Source: G963556115 sp963675945
GTDB lineage: Bacteria; Planctomycetota; SZUA-567
DNA length: 64,000 nucleotides
Assembly: GCA_963675945.1 (NCBI GenBank)
Contig: OY780932.1
Span: forward strand, 372,001 to 436,000
Direction: 5' to 3'
The notes under the pieces are model-generated. The model had not been told where the DNA came from and made no database searches. It saw nothing but the letters and a program-made list of their open reading frames with translations. This document shows positions 35,901 to 44,841 of this stretch, one piece after another. The stretch's first letter is position 1. Each line of letters opens with the position of its first letter. The translations under genes and the position numbers were made by a program.

Positions 35901-37701
35901 TCTTAGCTGCAAGCGTATCTGTCGCCTTGAAGGTACCACCATCAGTAGTTACAGATCGCAGGGTCAAGTAATCTGCATCCCCTCCACTGAGTTCTACAGT
36001 ACCATTATTAGTTAGTTCAAGAGTTGCACCACTCGCACCAGAGTCAACACTTACTTCTCCAAGACCCGTAGTTCCGGTACTGTTAATACTGAGCGTCATA
36101 GTATCAGCAATTGTCGTAGCAATACCAATAGTAGCAGTATTCGCCCCTGTATCCAGTACTGCATCACCATTCACTACCAGATTAGCCGCATCCAGCTCAC
36201 CAGTAGTCGTCACATTACCCGTAACTGTCAGATCCCCGCCGGTATCAAGCACCCCAGATGATATTGAAGCCGCCGTAATATTACCAGAAGCATCAATTGC
36301 ACCAGCTGAAATTGCAGCACCGATAATATCACCAGCAGTAAGCGCACCGGCCACATCAATATCATAATATGTATCAGTACCATTATACGCGGTTACAGCA
36401 TTACCAGCAGCATCAAGAGCCCCTGTTGTCGTAGTAATAGCACCGCCATCAGCTGTTACCGCTCCACCTGCACTGATCGCTGTCGCTGAAATTCCTGCAT
36501 CAGAATCTATTGTACCGCTCGCGGTTATCGCATCAGAAGCTACAATTGAACCAGCTTCAATATTAGCACCACGTACTGTACTGGCTGTAAGCGCACCAGC
36601 CACATCGATATCATAGTACGTATCAACCAAATTATACGCGGTTACAGCATTACCAGTAGCATCAAGGTCACCTGAAGTTGTTTCAATAGCTCCTCTAGCT
36701 GTTACCGCTCCACCCGCACTAATCGCTGTCGCTGAAATTCCTGTATTTGAAGCTACCTCTCCAGACGCAGTAATCGCTCCGCTCGCAGCGATTGAGGCTG
36801 CAGAGACATCCTTACCGGTAATATCACCGGCGGTAAGCGCACCGGCTGCATAGATATCATAATCGGTATTAGTATCAGCACTCTGTGCCAATACCGCTCC
36901 AGCTCCGGCATTGAGTACTCCGTTTTGGATGCTAATATTTCCTCTAGCTGTAATATTACTATTATTCTCAGAACTGTCGAGCGAATCAGCTGTAAGTGTT
37001 CCGCTTTCTGCGCTAACCGCTCCAGACGCAATTATCGCTCCGCTCACATAGATAGAGGCTGCAGAGATAGCCTTACCCGTAATATCACCGGCGGTAAGGG
37101 CACCGGCTACATCGATATCATAATCAGTACTCATATCACCACTCTGTGCCACTACCGCTCCGGCTCCGGCATCGAGCACTCCGCTAGAGATGGTAATATC
37201 GCCTCTAGCTGTGACATTACTGTTATTCTCAGAACTGTCAAGCGAGTCAGCTGTAAGTGCTCCGCTTTCTGCGATAACCGCTCCAGACGCAGTAATCGCT
37301 CCGCTCGCATTGATAGAGGCTGCAGAGATAGCCTTACCCGTAATATCACCGGCGGTAAGCGCACCGTGTATATCAATATTATAATCCGTATTCATATCAG
37401 CACTCTGTGCCAGTACCGCTCCGGCTCCGGCATTGAGCACTCCCACTCCGCTATAGGTGGTAATAAATCCTCTAGCTGTAATATTACTATCGTTCTCAGA
37501 ACTGTCAATCGAGTCAGCTGTAATTGCCCCGGTCTTTGCGGTAACCGCTCCAGACGCAGTAATCGCTCCATAAACATCGATAGAGGCTGCAGATATCTCT
37601 GCGCCATAAATACTACCCGTAACCTCGATATCACCCGTAACCGCTATATCACCAAACGCTTTCGCTGACGTACCGATATTCGCTGCTACAAGACTTACCA
37701 T
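29953..37701 (-). CDS. autotransporter, distal fragment: repetitive passenger and C-terminal outer-membrane barrel
   Basis: This long open frame (up to 2582 residues) continues the passenger of the upstream fragment after a one-base frameshift. The first ~550 residues are tandem ~75-residue repeats (SGAITASGAV, AGALTAGDITGKAISAAS). A long glycine/threonine/valine-rich beta-helix-like passenger follows. The last ~270 residues form an autotransporter beta-barrel, starting near YKKVQVWANGFGGFGEQ and ending in the expected aromatic terminus (GVKVSF). The Met at 37701 lies inside the repeat and is unlikely to be a real start, so without frameshift correction this part would lack a signal peptide. 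Confidence 0.85.
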   Translation of the reverse strand: MVSLVAANIGTSAKAFGDIAVTGDIEVTGSIYGAEISAASIDVYGAITASGAVTAKTGAITADSIDSSENDSNITARGFITTYSGVGVLNAGAGAVLAQSADMNTDYNIDIHGALTAGDITGKAISAASINASGAITASGAVIAESGALTADSLDSSENNSNVTARGDITISSGVLDAGAGAVVAQSGDMSTDYDIDVAGALTAGDITGKAISAASIYVSGAIIASGAVSAESGTLTADSLDSSENNSNITARGNISIQNGVLNAGAGAVLAQSADTNTDYDIYAAGALTAGDITGKDVSAASIAASGAITASGEVASNTGISATAISAGGAVTARGAIETTSGDLDATGNAVTAYNLVDTYYDIDVAGALTASTVRGANIEAGSIVASDAITASGTIDSDAGISATAISAGGAVTADGGAITTTTGALDAAGNAVTAYNGTDTYYDIDVAGALTAGDIIGAAISAGAIDASGNITAASISSGVLDTGGDLTVTGNVTTTGELDAANLVVNGDAVLDTGANTATIGIATTIADTMTLSINSTGTTGLGEVSVDSGASGATLELTNNGTVELSGGDADYLTLRSVTTDGGTFKATDTLAAKKLDVDASTTLDATGGTITVGAAGGDADVVLGIDKELIVANNGTYAVTLNDIATSVGGTSKLTVAGTTGDASNLTIESVTVTDSTDTLVVTNNDTNASNSLSLGDAALAGTLEIAGAGTTTLDSIVADTSIAAGLKVASGSAITVGSTTVGNTTDTGETAYSGKAQLTVEASSDDSSKGVGSYTTNVELGDVELKNGTLKLVDSENSSVIYVGADSLSITGTSLLTGTFIENELNELVLAVDGNGDIDFTAESGMVLYYNSDRVALYGSDGERVGDSDILVAISHQDMKITENLTVTASDSYSGIEYDGDGYQLTVTGNGVTATVHGDSNMAGSTLDVTNGGRFTQINDGDTGAATDFTSTGTVNLDQGTLHFSNTGTNTIGTLAVAAGGGVLMGNAVTAGATTLADNATLDIDSSGGTVALGALTSGTAELAIDTNATVTATTVDVLAADTLTISGEGSKTVSGATTLADGTAADALTTLAVSGDATFAAINAGDYAKVDISGTADVTAGKLGVAAANGATLSVASGATFDNYSTEADHAATDSKSGVASGTFTVAGAGKVNLRGFNLGTSSSADGTLSYQNTNDESAIYCITANGNGGDEVIIGTDSSVNADLQLKKFDVLSAATITVATAESSLTIEGVTEGGTEKGLNVAANLEIANSGTVSIERANIDTDQTLTTTGANNITIKTLKLDGAIDNQVDAGYSAVEDVDTYAEIAALAEAQKITSMTAAGTLSSDSVNKVATAVSNASVATGSTLVVNNTNASGINAVGFEALTLSGKLDVNETAGETVVAVDNLNVTAAATGTIDVATTGGEVKVATTTVGQGGTLKLTDEDDTASVSLGAITLSGATLDITDADDDNASMVNIASITTNTDVSTIVAGTTDNVDKLAFSGDATLTLGTMLVYDSSEVVFTNSAGQILGNGNTDAEKIAEFNSRYTNLYDTNGVSGDKKEYTEGKTAVKDMTVDNTTKETTIDNGAEVVVTGTATVGAGETLKVDDGGKLVVTGTLNGGLGTVDLGGELQVSKDEGNNLNILYVTSDDSKVTGAGTVTVDDIIFEAKKLTVGAAVKIAGDVSDEEGKLTLTGDSTNEGTFDVNNNSATLAALEVASGNVATVTDTGGSGTFTLVNGATIDGHLNLAGGVNFNVASGALKISANTLDIGNGATVTVGDNAWIQEQTDSGENSHITVGAYDNDGNYVVTDDNAIASLDNQSNSSSNRLGLLDIGAGIGVGGSAYTELHLKNEGAGDSQLTIVTTNITGATAKDAILSVEKAETADKTNTVTLGTVNMNGLAVAANGTFVAGNASIWLYEGVTAGAGSVALTVNTLEVADGKFGTVYNDEETNAEATVVVANVGADSTLQLAAKAADTLTVNTLNLNGTSGSTATLRMGLAGSEYATIDSLVVASGKYGTIDNSTTPGTLNIKSMTVNGNLDLGSAWTMNANETINVGNAGTLVATGGVLNASAAGAKIVLNLGAEAQSAGNYATITTNTVKTSNAAGVVAGDTITNVYAQNGMAGQTYTDVFTDDLQDATGGAIEVAAKLNSSSAYKSYTLANAAGDGKWNDITVATNTSSIDNAVKNNGGSATAATAATYLISNEVSFDSTGQAYVNAMSNLSEPQFARAAEETIGEEATTQTVQNSLMGISASTTAVSNQMTSFRSGNIAAGMASSFNSAGATAALSDMADAETLAEAYEAGFTSGSDCEVYKKVQVWANGFGGFGEQGTDGTMIGYDFWNIGTMVGLDYAFAKELRVGALFGYSYNSTDVYWGAGDSTDNLLRFGAYASYNWDNFFVDLSPTMGVHILESKRNIWNGATAKGDRTGVDFNISGTVGYTFNLPADIQLTPSYSLGYTLFYDPEYTETGAGAANVKYNSFTSNSLLQDLGVRLGKLIRTSDDLAFLPEVWGGWEVEYLNTGGTRNTTTTASIGSQTYGTTMNSMATNRAYWGLGLTALIKDNVSVFGRYDQKIWDKGYNVGFTAGVKVSF
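36750..37560 (-). repeat. tandem ~225 bp repeats inside the autotransporter passenger
   Basis: Units of about 75 residues recur with high DNA identity. Each contains SLDSSENNSN(I/V)TARG, GAGAV(L/V)AQS, TDYDID, GALTAGDITGKAISAAS and SGAITASGAV. Related, more diverged units continue to either side. Such near-identical tandem copies invite recombination and length change. Confidence 0.8.
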
Positions 37702-39934
37702 TAGTTATATTTATCTTACCGCAACCGTCAGTACCACCATTATTAGTAATATTACCACTTGTAGTTATACTTTCTGCTTTAAGCACGTCTATATCAGCAC
37801 TCGTTTCTCCAACTACAGATATTGAGTTTGCACCAATAACGCCTCCGGAAATCACCTTGGATGCATATATCGCTGCTCCATAAATATCACCCGTAGCGTT
37901 AATATCACCAAAGACCACTATATCACCAAACGCTTTCCCTGACGAACCTATATTCGCTGCTACAAGACTACCACCGGTCGTCTTTATCTTACCTAATAGC
38001 GTTGTACCGGTATTTGTAATATTACCACTTGTAGTTATACTTTCTGCCTGAAGCGCGTTTTCATGAGCACTCGTTGCTCCACTTACAGATATAGCTGCTC
38101 CATAAATTCTACCCGTAGCTACGATCTTATCCGCTTCGATATCACCAAAGGCAGCATCAGAAGCACCAATATTACCTGCTGTCAACGTACCGGTAGCTAA
38201 AATCTTACCATAACCACTAGTTCCAGTATTAGTAATATTGCCTGTAGCAGTTATACTATTTGCAGACAACACAACGACATCCGCTCCACCAGAACCACCA
38301 TTAACGCTGATAGCTGCTCCATAAACATAACCTGTAGCAGTCAATGTACCTCCAACGGCAATATCACCAAAGGCTGCGTCAGAATCACCTATATTCGCTG
38401 CTTCAAGATTACCACTAGTCGTCTCTATCTTACCACAACCGCCAAAACCATCATTAATAATATCACCTTCGACATCAATACTACTTGCTTTCAACACTAC
38501 AGTAGCAGCACTTGTCCCGCCAGCAACACTGACAGCACCTTCGACATCAACTGTTCCTGATGAGTCTATAGATGCTGCATAAACCGCACCTGTTGCTGTC
38601 AGATCTCCCGTAACCTCAATATCACCAAGCGCAGTTTCATAATTACCGATATTACCGGCTTCCAGCGTACCGGTAGCAACAATCTTACCACCACTATCAG
38701 TATCTGCGGAATTATAAATGTTACCGGTTGTAATATCATGACCACTCAACACTACAGTAGTATCGCCGGTATTACAATTAACCATAATATTAGCTGCAGA
38801 TATATCATGACCATAAACCGCACCTGTTGTTATCAGAACGTCTGTCACCTCAATATCACCAAACGCTTTCTCTGACGTACCAATATTAACTGCCTCCAAG
38901 CTAGTCGCTGCATGAATCATACCACAACCATTTGCTCCGGTATTGATTATATCACCTGTCGTCTTGATACTACCGGTGGCCGCAGTCAAAACTATCGTCT
39001 CTGCATCGCTAGCACCTACTACAGATATATCACCAGTAGCATCAATTACTGAGCCGCCAAGAATCGTTCCCGCCGAAGTAATCGCCCCAGCATAAATTAC
39101 CGTTATTGATGAGATACCATCGTTTGCCGTAATCGTAGTAAGATCTCCTACACGAGTACCGCTAGTACCAATAGAGGTTGCCGAAATACTACCAGCACTA
39201 AGATTATACTCACCGGTAATGCTACCGGTTCCAAGGAGTATATTGCCTGTTGTCGCTGCCGCATCATCCAGAAGCACAAGATTTATCTTTTTATTATCAT
39301 TACCAGTAATTGAACTAGCACCAATGTTCGCACCCAACCTTACAGTAGTAGTAGCTCCCAAACTAGTCTTACTATAAATTGTTTTATCTTCAAGGCTTCC
39401 CCCGAGAATAGTCACAGTCGCACCATCAGCTTCAAGTGAAATCGCATTATCTCCAGAGTCAGGGGTAATTGTACCCCCGGAGATCACAACCCCTGTGGTG
39501 TTACCAGATGTATTAGTACTAATAACCAGACCAGCCGCATTGCCTCCACCGGTTAAAATAGCACCATCTTTAATTTCAATACCATCATTACCAAAAATAC
39601 CAACTTCCAAGCCTGCCCCATTGTTGCTGTCGCCCGTTATAGAAATAGCTTCACCTTCACCACCACCAATAGTAATTTTATTAGTATTATCAGCAATCAC
39701 CGCACCGGCTTCTCCGGAATCACTAATAGTAACAGTCCCATTTGTAATAGTGACCGTACCACTGCTAGCATTTATCGCAATACCATCCGAATTATCCCCG
39801 ATATCACTATTAGTATCATGAAAGATATTTCTTCTCGCCGCATACGCCTGCGTCCCCATGAGCACAGTCAGAAGCGCTACCAACACCAGCGAGAATAGTG
39901 CCTTCCTCCCCTTCCCCACCAATTTACCCCTCAT
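37649..39934 (-). CDS. autotransporter, proximal fragment: signal peptide and start of passenger, truncated by frameshift
   Basis: I place the start at the ATG at 39934, preceded by AAGGAG at good spacing, rather than 48 bases further upstream. It gives a 761-residue product with a signal peptide (RKALFSLVLVALLTVLMGTQAYA) and a repetitive beta-helix passenger of GDI-TATGAVYGAAIS-type units. The last residues (KSCSSEYRYVSESVW) are out of frame relative to the repeat. Other copies read GGTAGTCTTGTAGCAGC, whereas here it is GGTAAGTCTTGTAGCAGC, one extra A on the minus strand at about 37695-37696. Restoring the frame joins it to the distal fragment as one protein of about 3,300 residues. Confidence 0.85.
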   Translation of the reverse strand: MRGKLVGKGRKALFSLVLVALLTVLMGTQAYAARRNIFHDTNSDIGDNSDGIAINASSGTVTITNGTVTISDSGEAGAVIADNTNKITIGGGEGEAISITGDSNNGAGLEVGIFGNDGIEIKDGAILTGGGNAAGLVISTNTSGNTTGVVISGGTITPDSGDNAISLEADGATVTILGGSLEDKTIYSKTSLGATTTVRLGANIGASSITGNDNKKINLVLLDDAAATTGNILLGTGSITGEYNLSAGSISATSIGTSGTRVGDLTTITANDGISSITVIYAGAITSAGTILGGSVIDATGDISVVGASDAETIVLTAATGSIKTTGDIINTGANGCGMIHAATSLEAVNIGTSEKAFGDIEVTDVLITTGAVYGHDISAANIMVNCNTGDTTVVLSGHDITTGNIYNSADTDSGGKIVATGTLEAGNIGNYETALGDIEVTGDLTATGAVYAASIDSSGTVDVEGAVSVAGGTSAATVVLKASSIDVEGDIINDGFGGCGKIETTSGNLEAANIGDSDAAFGDIAVGGTLTATGYVYGAAISVNGGSGGADVVVLSANSITATGNITNTGTSGYGKILATGTLTAGNIGASDAAFGDIEADKIVATGRIYGAAISVSGATSAHENALQAESITTSGNITNTGTTLLGKIKTTGGSLVAANIGSSGKAFGDIVVFGDINATGDIYGAAIYASKVISGGVIGANSISVVGETSADIDVLKAESITTSGNITNNGGTDGCGKINITNGKSCSSEYRYVSESVW

Positions 39935-40644
39935 TTGTTTCTCCTTCTGCTCAGTCTCAACAACAGCCTCATCCCAACTCAATTCAGACCCTACCGAACG
40001 TCACTCAAGAACCCTAAATATATACTAAATATTCTCTAACTAAATATTCTCTAAAATTAATAATCACTTACCATTGTGCACCATGAACCGATTTATAGCC
40101 TATACTACCTCGCCACAGAACCAACATATATCTACACCTATACAATATAACTTCAACTAACCACAGCTAAATCATGTCCTTCAGACAAAAAAAACACCGT
40201 ATACATCGACAAAGACAATGCGCAATACAGATTATGTTATCTGACGACAAAACTTTTATCTGCATTTTCTCATAACTCACGATTATATTACGCAAATGCT
40301 TATTTTTCAAGTTTTTTTTGTTAAATAATTATAAACACTATCAAATCACTCAATACAACAAATAAATATTTTAACACTTCATTCTCATGAAGCTCCAAAA
40401 ATATTATAATCAATAAACTAATAAACCATGAGCTTCATTATTATAAAACACAGATTCTGCAAAAACGTAAAAAGAATAGACAACTCTACCAGAATACCAC
40501 TACTGTCATTATTTTTTTATTGGCAAAAAAAATTACAATGCATTATTATCACTGTTAATAGCCAATGATGCAAAAAACTCGACTAATTGTTAATCAAAGT
40601 TATTCATTACAACATGAATAGCACCTTACATTTTGGAGATAATT
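39935..40644. other. AT-rich intergenic region with divergent promoters
   Basis: About 700 bases separate the divergent autotransporter and decarboxylase genes. The region is very AT-rich, particularly 40300-40620, and should hold both promoters. I cannot pick a confident hexamer pair and see no ORF, repeat or strong hairpin. Confidence 0.45.
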
Positions 40645-41994
40645 ATGAAAAACATGCTTCAATATCTACTACTGGTTATATTTATATTCGGTCTTTCTGC
40701 TTCAGGAGCTGACAATACGCTAAACGGGCAAAATACCGACAAACTCCCCCCCTATAGAGTAGGAAAATGGCTACCATCAGACCAGCAAAGGATGAATGCC
40801 TGGGTTGCGGCACAACTCAGTGACGAAACTGCATCTTCCAAACCGCTCAAGCCGGTCGTGCAAAAATTCAAAGATGCTATAGAGAACGACTCAGAACTCT
40901 TCATGCTCTTTCACGAGATGTTCTCCCAACTCCCTGACACCCCTAAATTCAAGCTCAACCCTGTCGGCGAGCCGCAGATCACCAATTATCACCAGTTCCT
41001 CCAGATTCTCAACAACGTTCTGGAGCAAGCTCCAGAATTCGACTCTACCCCCTTTGTCGGCTTCCCCATTGCCCGCAACATCAACTGGCCAATGGGAACA
41101 CCTGCCGGACGTTCTGCCTTTCTCAATAAAAAAGTAAATAAACATATCAGAAAGATACTCAATCAATGGGCGGTCTTCCTCTCTTCTCCAGAATCACGTT
41201 ATGTGCTGAATGACAATCCAAAAACAGGGTGGTTCGGCCAAGACGCAATGAAAGCCATGCCTACCTTTGTTGAGGATTTCAGCTGTGACCCAGAGCAGCC
41301 ATATTACGGCTTTACTTCCTGGGATGATTTCTTTACCCGCAAACTGCGCCCGGGGAGCAGACCTGTCGCCAGTCCGGATGATGACAGTATTATCGCCAAC
41401 TCCTGTGAATCAGCCCCATATAAACTTGCAACCAATGTGAAACAAAATGATCAATTCTGGATTAAGTCCGAGCCATACTCTCTCTATCACATGCTGGATG
41501 GGGATCCACTGACGGTTCTGTTTGAAGGTGGCGCAACCGTATATCAGGCATTCCTCAGCGCGCTCAGCTATCACCGCTGGCATAGCCCAGTCAGCGGCCG
41601 TATTGTCAAAACCCGCCTGATACCAGGTTCGTACTACTCCGAGTCACCGACGATTGGCTATGATCCGGTGGCGAATAATGAATCTCAAGCATTTATTTCC
41701 CATGTTGCTACACGCGCTCTCGCCTTCATCGAAGCGGACAACCCCGACATCGGTCTGATGGCAGTCCTCTATATTGGCATGGAAGAGGTCTCGTCCAATG
41801 AGTTTACCGTCTATGAAGGACAGCATGTCAATAAAGGTGATGAACTCGGGATGTTCCACTTCGGCGGTTCTACCCACTGCCTTATCTTCCGCCCAGAGAC
41901 CAAACTCGAGTTCGATCTGCGTGGACAGACTCCGAGTGTAGACTCAAAGAACATACCCGTACGTTCTAAGATCGCGACAGTCATAAATAAATAA
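40645..41994 (+). CDS. exported phosphatidylserine-decarboxylase-family (pyruvoyl) enzyme
   Basis: I chose the ATG at 40645, 6 bases after TGGAGA. The 449-residue protein starts with a signal peptide (LQYLLLVIFIFGLSASG). An N-terminal PSDC-like domain (around VQKFKDAIENDSELFMLF) is followed by a phosphatidylserine decarboxylase core (YHRWHSPVSGRI, VLYIGMEEVSS). The self-cleavage site is FGGSTHCLIF, where the Ser becomes the pyruvoyl group. This architecture matches the PsiD-like branch, some of whose members decarboxylate free amino acids such as tryptophan, rather than the housekeeping Psd of about 290 residues. The export signal is unusual. The true substrate, lipid or amino acid, is unknown. 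Confidence 0.82.
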   Translation: MKNMLQYLLLVIFIFGLSASGADNTLNGQNTDKLPPYRVGKWLPSDQQRMNAWVAAQLSDETASSKPLKPVVQKFKDAIENDSELFMLFHEMFSQLPDTPKFKLNPVGEPQITNYHQFLQILNNVLEQAPEFDSTPFVGFPIARNINWPMGTPAGRSAFLNKKVNKHIRKILNQWAVFLSSPESRYVLNDNPKTGWFGQDAMKAMPTFVEDFSCDPEQPYYGFTSWDDFFTRKLRPGSRPVASPDDDSIIANSCESAPYKLATNVKQNDQFWIKSEPYSLYHMLDGDPLTVLFEGGATVYQAFLSALSYHRWHSPVSGRIVKTRLIPGSYYSESPTIGYDPVANNESQAFISHVATRALAFIEADNPDIGLMAVLYIGMEEVSSNEFTVYEGQHVNKGDELGMFHFGGSTHCLIFRPETKLEFDLRGQTPSVDSKNIPVRSKIATVINK

Positions 41995-42109
41995 TAGAAT
42001 TTCTAAACAGCAAAGTCCTTGACTGCAATCGCTGTAATAGAGTAACGCCAGTTACTTCACCCATTATGTATGAATGTAAAGCAAAACGACCTATACACAG
42101 GAGAGCAAA

Positions 42110-43420
42110 TTGAAGAATACACCAGACATCAGCCCAGAAGTAATTGAAAAGGTTCTTACTATTCTTGAGGAGGAAGTAGTACCAGCAGAAGGCTGTACCG
42201 AGCCGATTGCTATCGCTTATGTCGGAGCCAAAGCCCGGGAGATTCTAGGTTGTATTCCAGACAAAGTTGACATTTACGCTTCTGGAAATATTATTAAGAA
42301 TGTAAAGAGTGTCGTAGTGCCAAATAGCGGCGGCATGGTTGGAATAGAGGTCGCTGCCGCCATGGGCATCATTGCTGGGGATTCGAGTAAGGATCTTATG
42401 GTTATCAGTGAGATAACCGAAGCGGAAATGGCACAAGTCAGAGATTTCCTTGAGAAAGTGCCGGTCACGGTGCACCACGAGAAGACCAACATCAAACTCT
42501 ACGTCCGCATAGAAATTGAGGCCAAAGGTGACAAAATTATAGTCGAGATCAAACACCTGCATACCAATATCACCCAGATTATCAAAGACGGCAAGAATCT
42601 CATTACCCGCCCCTGTAGCGAGGCGGATTTCAACACTACCTTTCAGGATAGAGAGATACTCTCTATCGAACTAATCTACAACCTGGCTAAAACCATTGAT
42701 ATTACCCGAATAGATTCCCTTTTAAGGAAGGTAATCAAGTATAACTCGACAATAGCCGAAGAGGGGCTTATCGGTAATTACGGGGTGAATATCGGCAAGT
42801 GCATTCTGGAGAATATTGAAACCGGGCTGTACGGTGATGATGTGCGCAACCGCGCCGCCAGTTATGCTGCAGCCGGCAGTGATGCGCGTATGAGCGGTTG
42901 CCCGCTGCCGGTAATGACCACCAGCGGGAGCGGAAACCAAGGTATGACCGCCTCCTTACCCCTTATCAAGTTTGCAAAACTGCGCAACAAGAGTGAAGAA
43001 GATATTATTAGAGCCTTGTTCTTTTCCCATCTCGCCACCGTTCACATCAAGACTAAAATAGGCCGGCTCTCCGCGTATTGCGGTGCCATGTGCGCCTCTG
43101 CCGCCGCCAGTGGGGCACTTGTGTTTCTATATGGCGATGATGTCGAGACCGTAGCCAGCGCGATCACCAATACTCTGGGAAATATCTCCGGGGTAATCTG
43201 TGATGGAGCAAAGGCGTCATGTGCCATGAAAATCGCAACCGGAATATACGCTGCATTCGACAGCGCCACTCTCGCACACTATCACCGCGTACTCCATAAC
43301 GGTGAGGGCATCATCGGCAAAAATATCGAAGAGACCATCAAAAACATTGGTGAGCTTGCTCAGGACGGCATGCATGAAACCGACGATGTTATTCTGGATA
43401 TTATGACCAAAGAAAAATAA
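42110..43420 (+). CDS. cyuA: L-cysteine desulfidase (CyuA/YhaM-like, serine dehydratase alpha family)
   Basis: The enzyme degrades L-cysteine to sulfide, ammonia and pyruvate using a [4Fe-4S] cluster. The TTG at 42110, after GGAGAGCAAA, gives 436 residues, the usual family size. Conserved landmarks are EGCTEPIAIAYVGAKA near the N-terminus, GRLSAYCGAMCASAAASGA and the ICDGAKASCAMKIATG block with cysteine ligands, and TTSGSGNQGMTAS. A serine-permease-like gene follows 41 bases later, the same partner as in the E. coli cyuPA pair, which supports cysteine rather than general serine use. Confidence 0.87.
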   Translation: MKNTPDISPEVIEKVLTILEEEVVPAEGCTEPIAIAYVGAKAREILGCIPDKVDIYASGNIIKNVKSVVVPNSGGMVGIEVAAAMGIIAGDSSKDLMVISEITEAEMAQVRDFLEKVPVTVHHEKTNIKLYVRIEIEAKGDKIIVEIKHLHTNITQIIKDGKNLITRPCSEADFNTTFQDREILSIELIYNLAKTIDITRIDSLLRKVIKYNSTIAEEGLIGNYGVNIGKCILENIETGLYGDDVRNRAASYAAAGSDARMSGCPLPVMTTSGSGNQGMTASLPLIKFAKLRNKSEEDIIRALFFSHLATVHIKTKIGRLSAYCGAMCASAAASGALVFLYGDDVETVASAITNTLGNISGVICDGAKASCAMKIATGIYAAFDSATLAHYHRVLHNGEGIIGKNIEETIKNIGELAQDGMHETDDVILDIMTKEK

Positions 43421-43461
43421 CCCCATTATCAAGATAACTTACAATAACCATATATCGAGCT

Positions 43462-44763
43462 ATGCTCTCAGAATACAACACTATAATGACAAACGTTAAT
43501 TCAAATAATCTCAAGACAGACCTAAAGGCAATCAAACTTACCGCCGAAGACTGGGGCTGGGTCTCGATCAATATTGGCATGGGGATTGGAGCCGGTATAG
43601 TTTTCCTCCCTATTGTTGCCAGCCTTGTGGGTCTATGGACATTTGTAGTCGCGATACTGATTGCATATCCCGGATTATATCTCTTTCAAGGACTATTCAT
43701 CAATACCATTGCCGAATCCCCAGTATGTGACGCCTACCCTACAATTATCCGTAATTATCTGGGAAAGACCTGGGGCATCATTATCGGTCTGCTGTACTTC
43801 ATTATGCTTACTATCTGGGTACTGGTATACAGCGAAACCATAACCAACGACAGTGCCGCTTACCTCCAGACCTACAAGGTTACCAGTGAACTGCTCTCGG
43901 AAAAGGCCTGGTACAGCCTGATAATTGTCTGTGTAATGGTCTTCATCTCCTTCAAGAGCAAGAAGCTACTCTTCAATATCTCAAAATTCCTGGTTATCAT
44001 CATCCTTTCCATATTGCTGATTCTCAGCTTCACCATGATTCAATTCTGGGATCTTAAAAATCTTGAACCTGTTGCCCCCTTCTGGGAAACGGTCAGGGAG
44101 ATAATTGTAACCCTCCCCTTCGCCATGACCTCAATCCTCTTCATACAATCTCTAAGCCCGATGGTAATTGCCGCGCGGGCACGGAGCGCCACTACCGAAG
44201 AAGGACGCCTGCGCAGTATAAAGATAATGCGTACAGCCTTTCTCATTCTCGCCGGGATAGTCTTCTTCTTTGCCTTCTCCTGCACCATGTCTGTGGATTA
44301 CACTCTGGCCAGTGAGGCATATCGCACCAACACCTCATTCCTTGTGCTAATATCCAAACATATGCATAGTGTTGCACTCCAGGTGGCGGGGATAGTGCTG
44401 GGAATTTCAGCCGTAGTCACGTCATTTCTCGGTGTTCTTCTCGGTTTCTACGAGGCCTGTAGCGGAATTGCCATCAGTACGATATACACTCCATCCGAGG
44501 ATAAACGCAAGCAGAGGCTATTCTCTAGCGCCATAGTCATTTTTACGATTCTCGTCGCCTGGAGTTCACCGCTTCTAGATATTCAAATACTGTCACTTAC
44601 CAGTATCTGCAGCCCAATCTTCGGCATTGTCGGTTGCTTTGTACCGGTCATTCTAGTATACAGCTGTGAACCACTCCGTAAATACCGAGGGTTTATCCCG
44701 ATAATACTGCTATTTTTAGGCACGTCACTGGTTCTCTCCCCTTTCCTGGCCTTCACCCTATAG
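43462..44763 (+). CDS. HAAAP-family amino-acid permease (CyuP/SdaC-like)
   Basis: The 433-residue protein has about eleven membrane segments and the opening WGWVSINIGMGIGAGIVFLP typical of the hydroxy/aromatic amino-acid permease family. Its relatives import serine, threonine or cysteine with H+ or Na+. A second Met at residue 9 is possible as the start, because no clear ribosome binding site precedes either. The adjacent desulfidase gene makes cysteine or serine the likely substrate. Confidence 0.83.
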   Translation: MLSEYNTIMTNVNSNNLKTDLKAIKLTAEDWGWVSINIGMGIGAGIVFLPIVASLVGLWTFVVAILIAYPGLYLFQGLFINTIAESPVCDAYPTIIRNYLGKTWGIIIGLLYFIMLTIWVLVYSETITNDSAAYLQTYKVTSELLSEKAWYSLIIVCVMVFISFKSKKLLFNISKFLVIIILSILLILSFTMIQFWDLKNLEPVAPFWETVREIIVTLPFAMTSILFIQSLSPMVIAARARSATTEEGRLRSIKIMRTAFLILAGIVFFFAFSCTMSVDYTLASEAYRTNTSFLVLISKHMHSVALQVAGIVLGISAVVTSFLGVLLGFYEACSGIAISTIYTPSEDKRKQRLFSSAIVIFTILVAWSSPLLDIQILSLTSICSPIFGIVGCFVPVILVYSCEPLRKYRGFIPIILLFLGTSLVLSPFLAFTL

Positions 44764-44841
44764 CGACAAATCTAGTTATAGTAAACAATATATAAAACCA
44801 TGATAATTTTTCCTAAAATATCAAACTTTAATGGAGACTCT

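Noticed and set aside
34285..37668. Long plus-strand ORFs opposite the autotransporter (e.g. 36925-37668, 35459-35971)
   Set aside because: They are low-complexity shadows of the repetitive passenger without start signals.
29953..37701. Independent second autotransporter starting at the Met at 37701
   Set aside because: That Met lies inside a repeat unit without a signal peptide or ribosome binding site; a one-base frameshift explains the break better.
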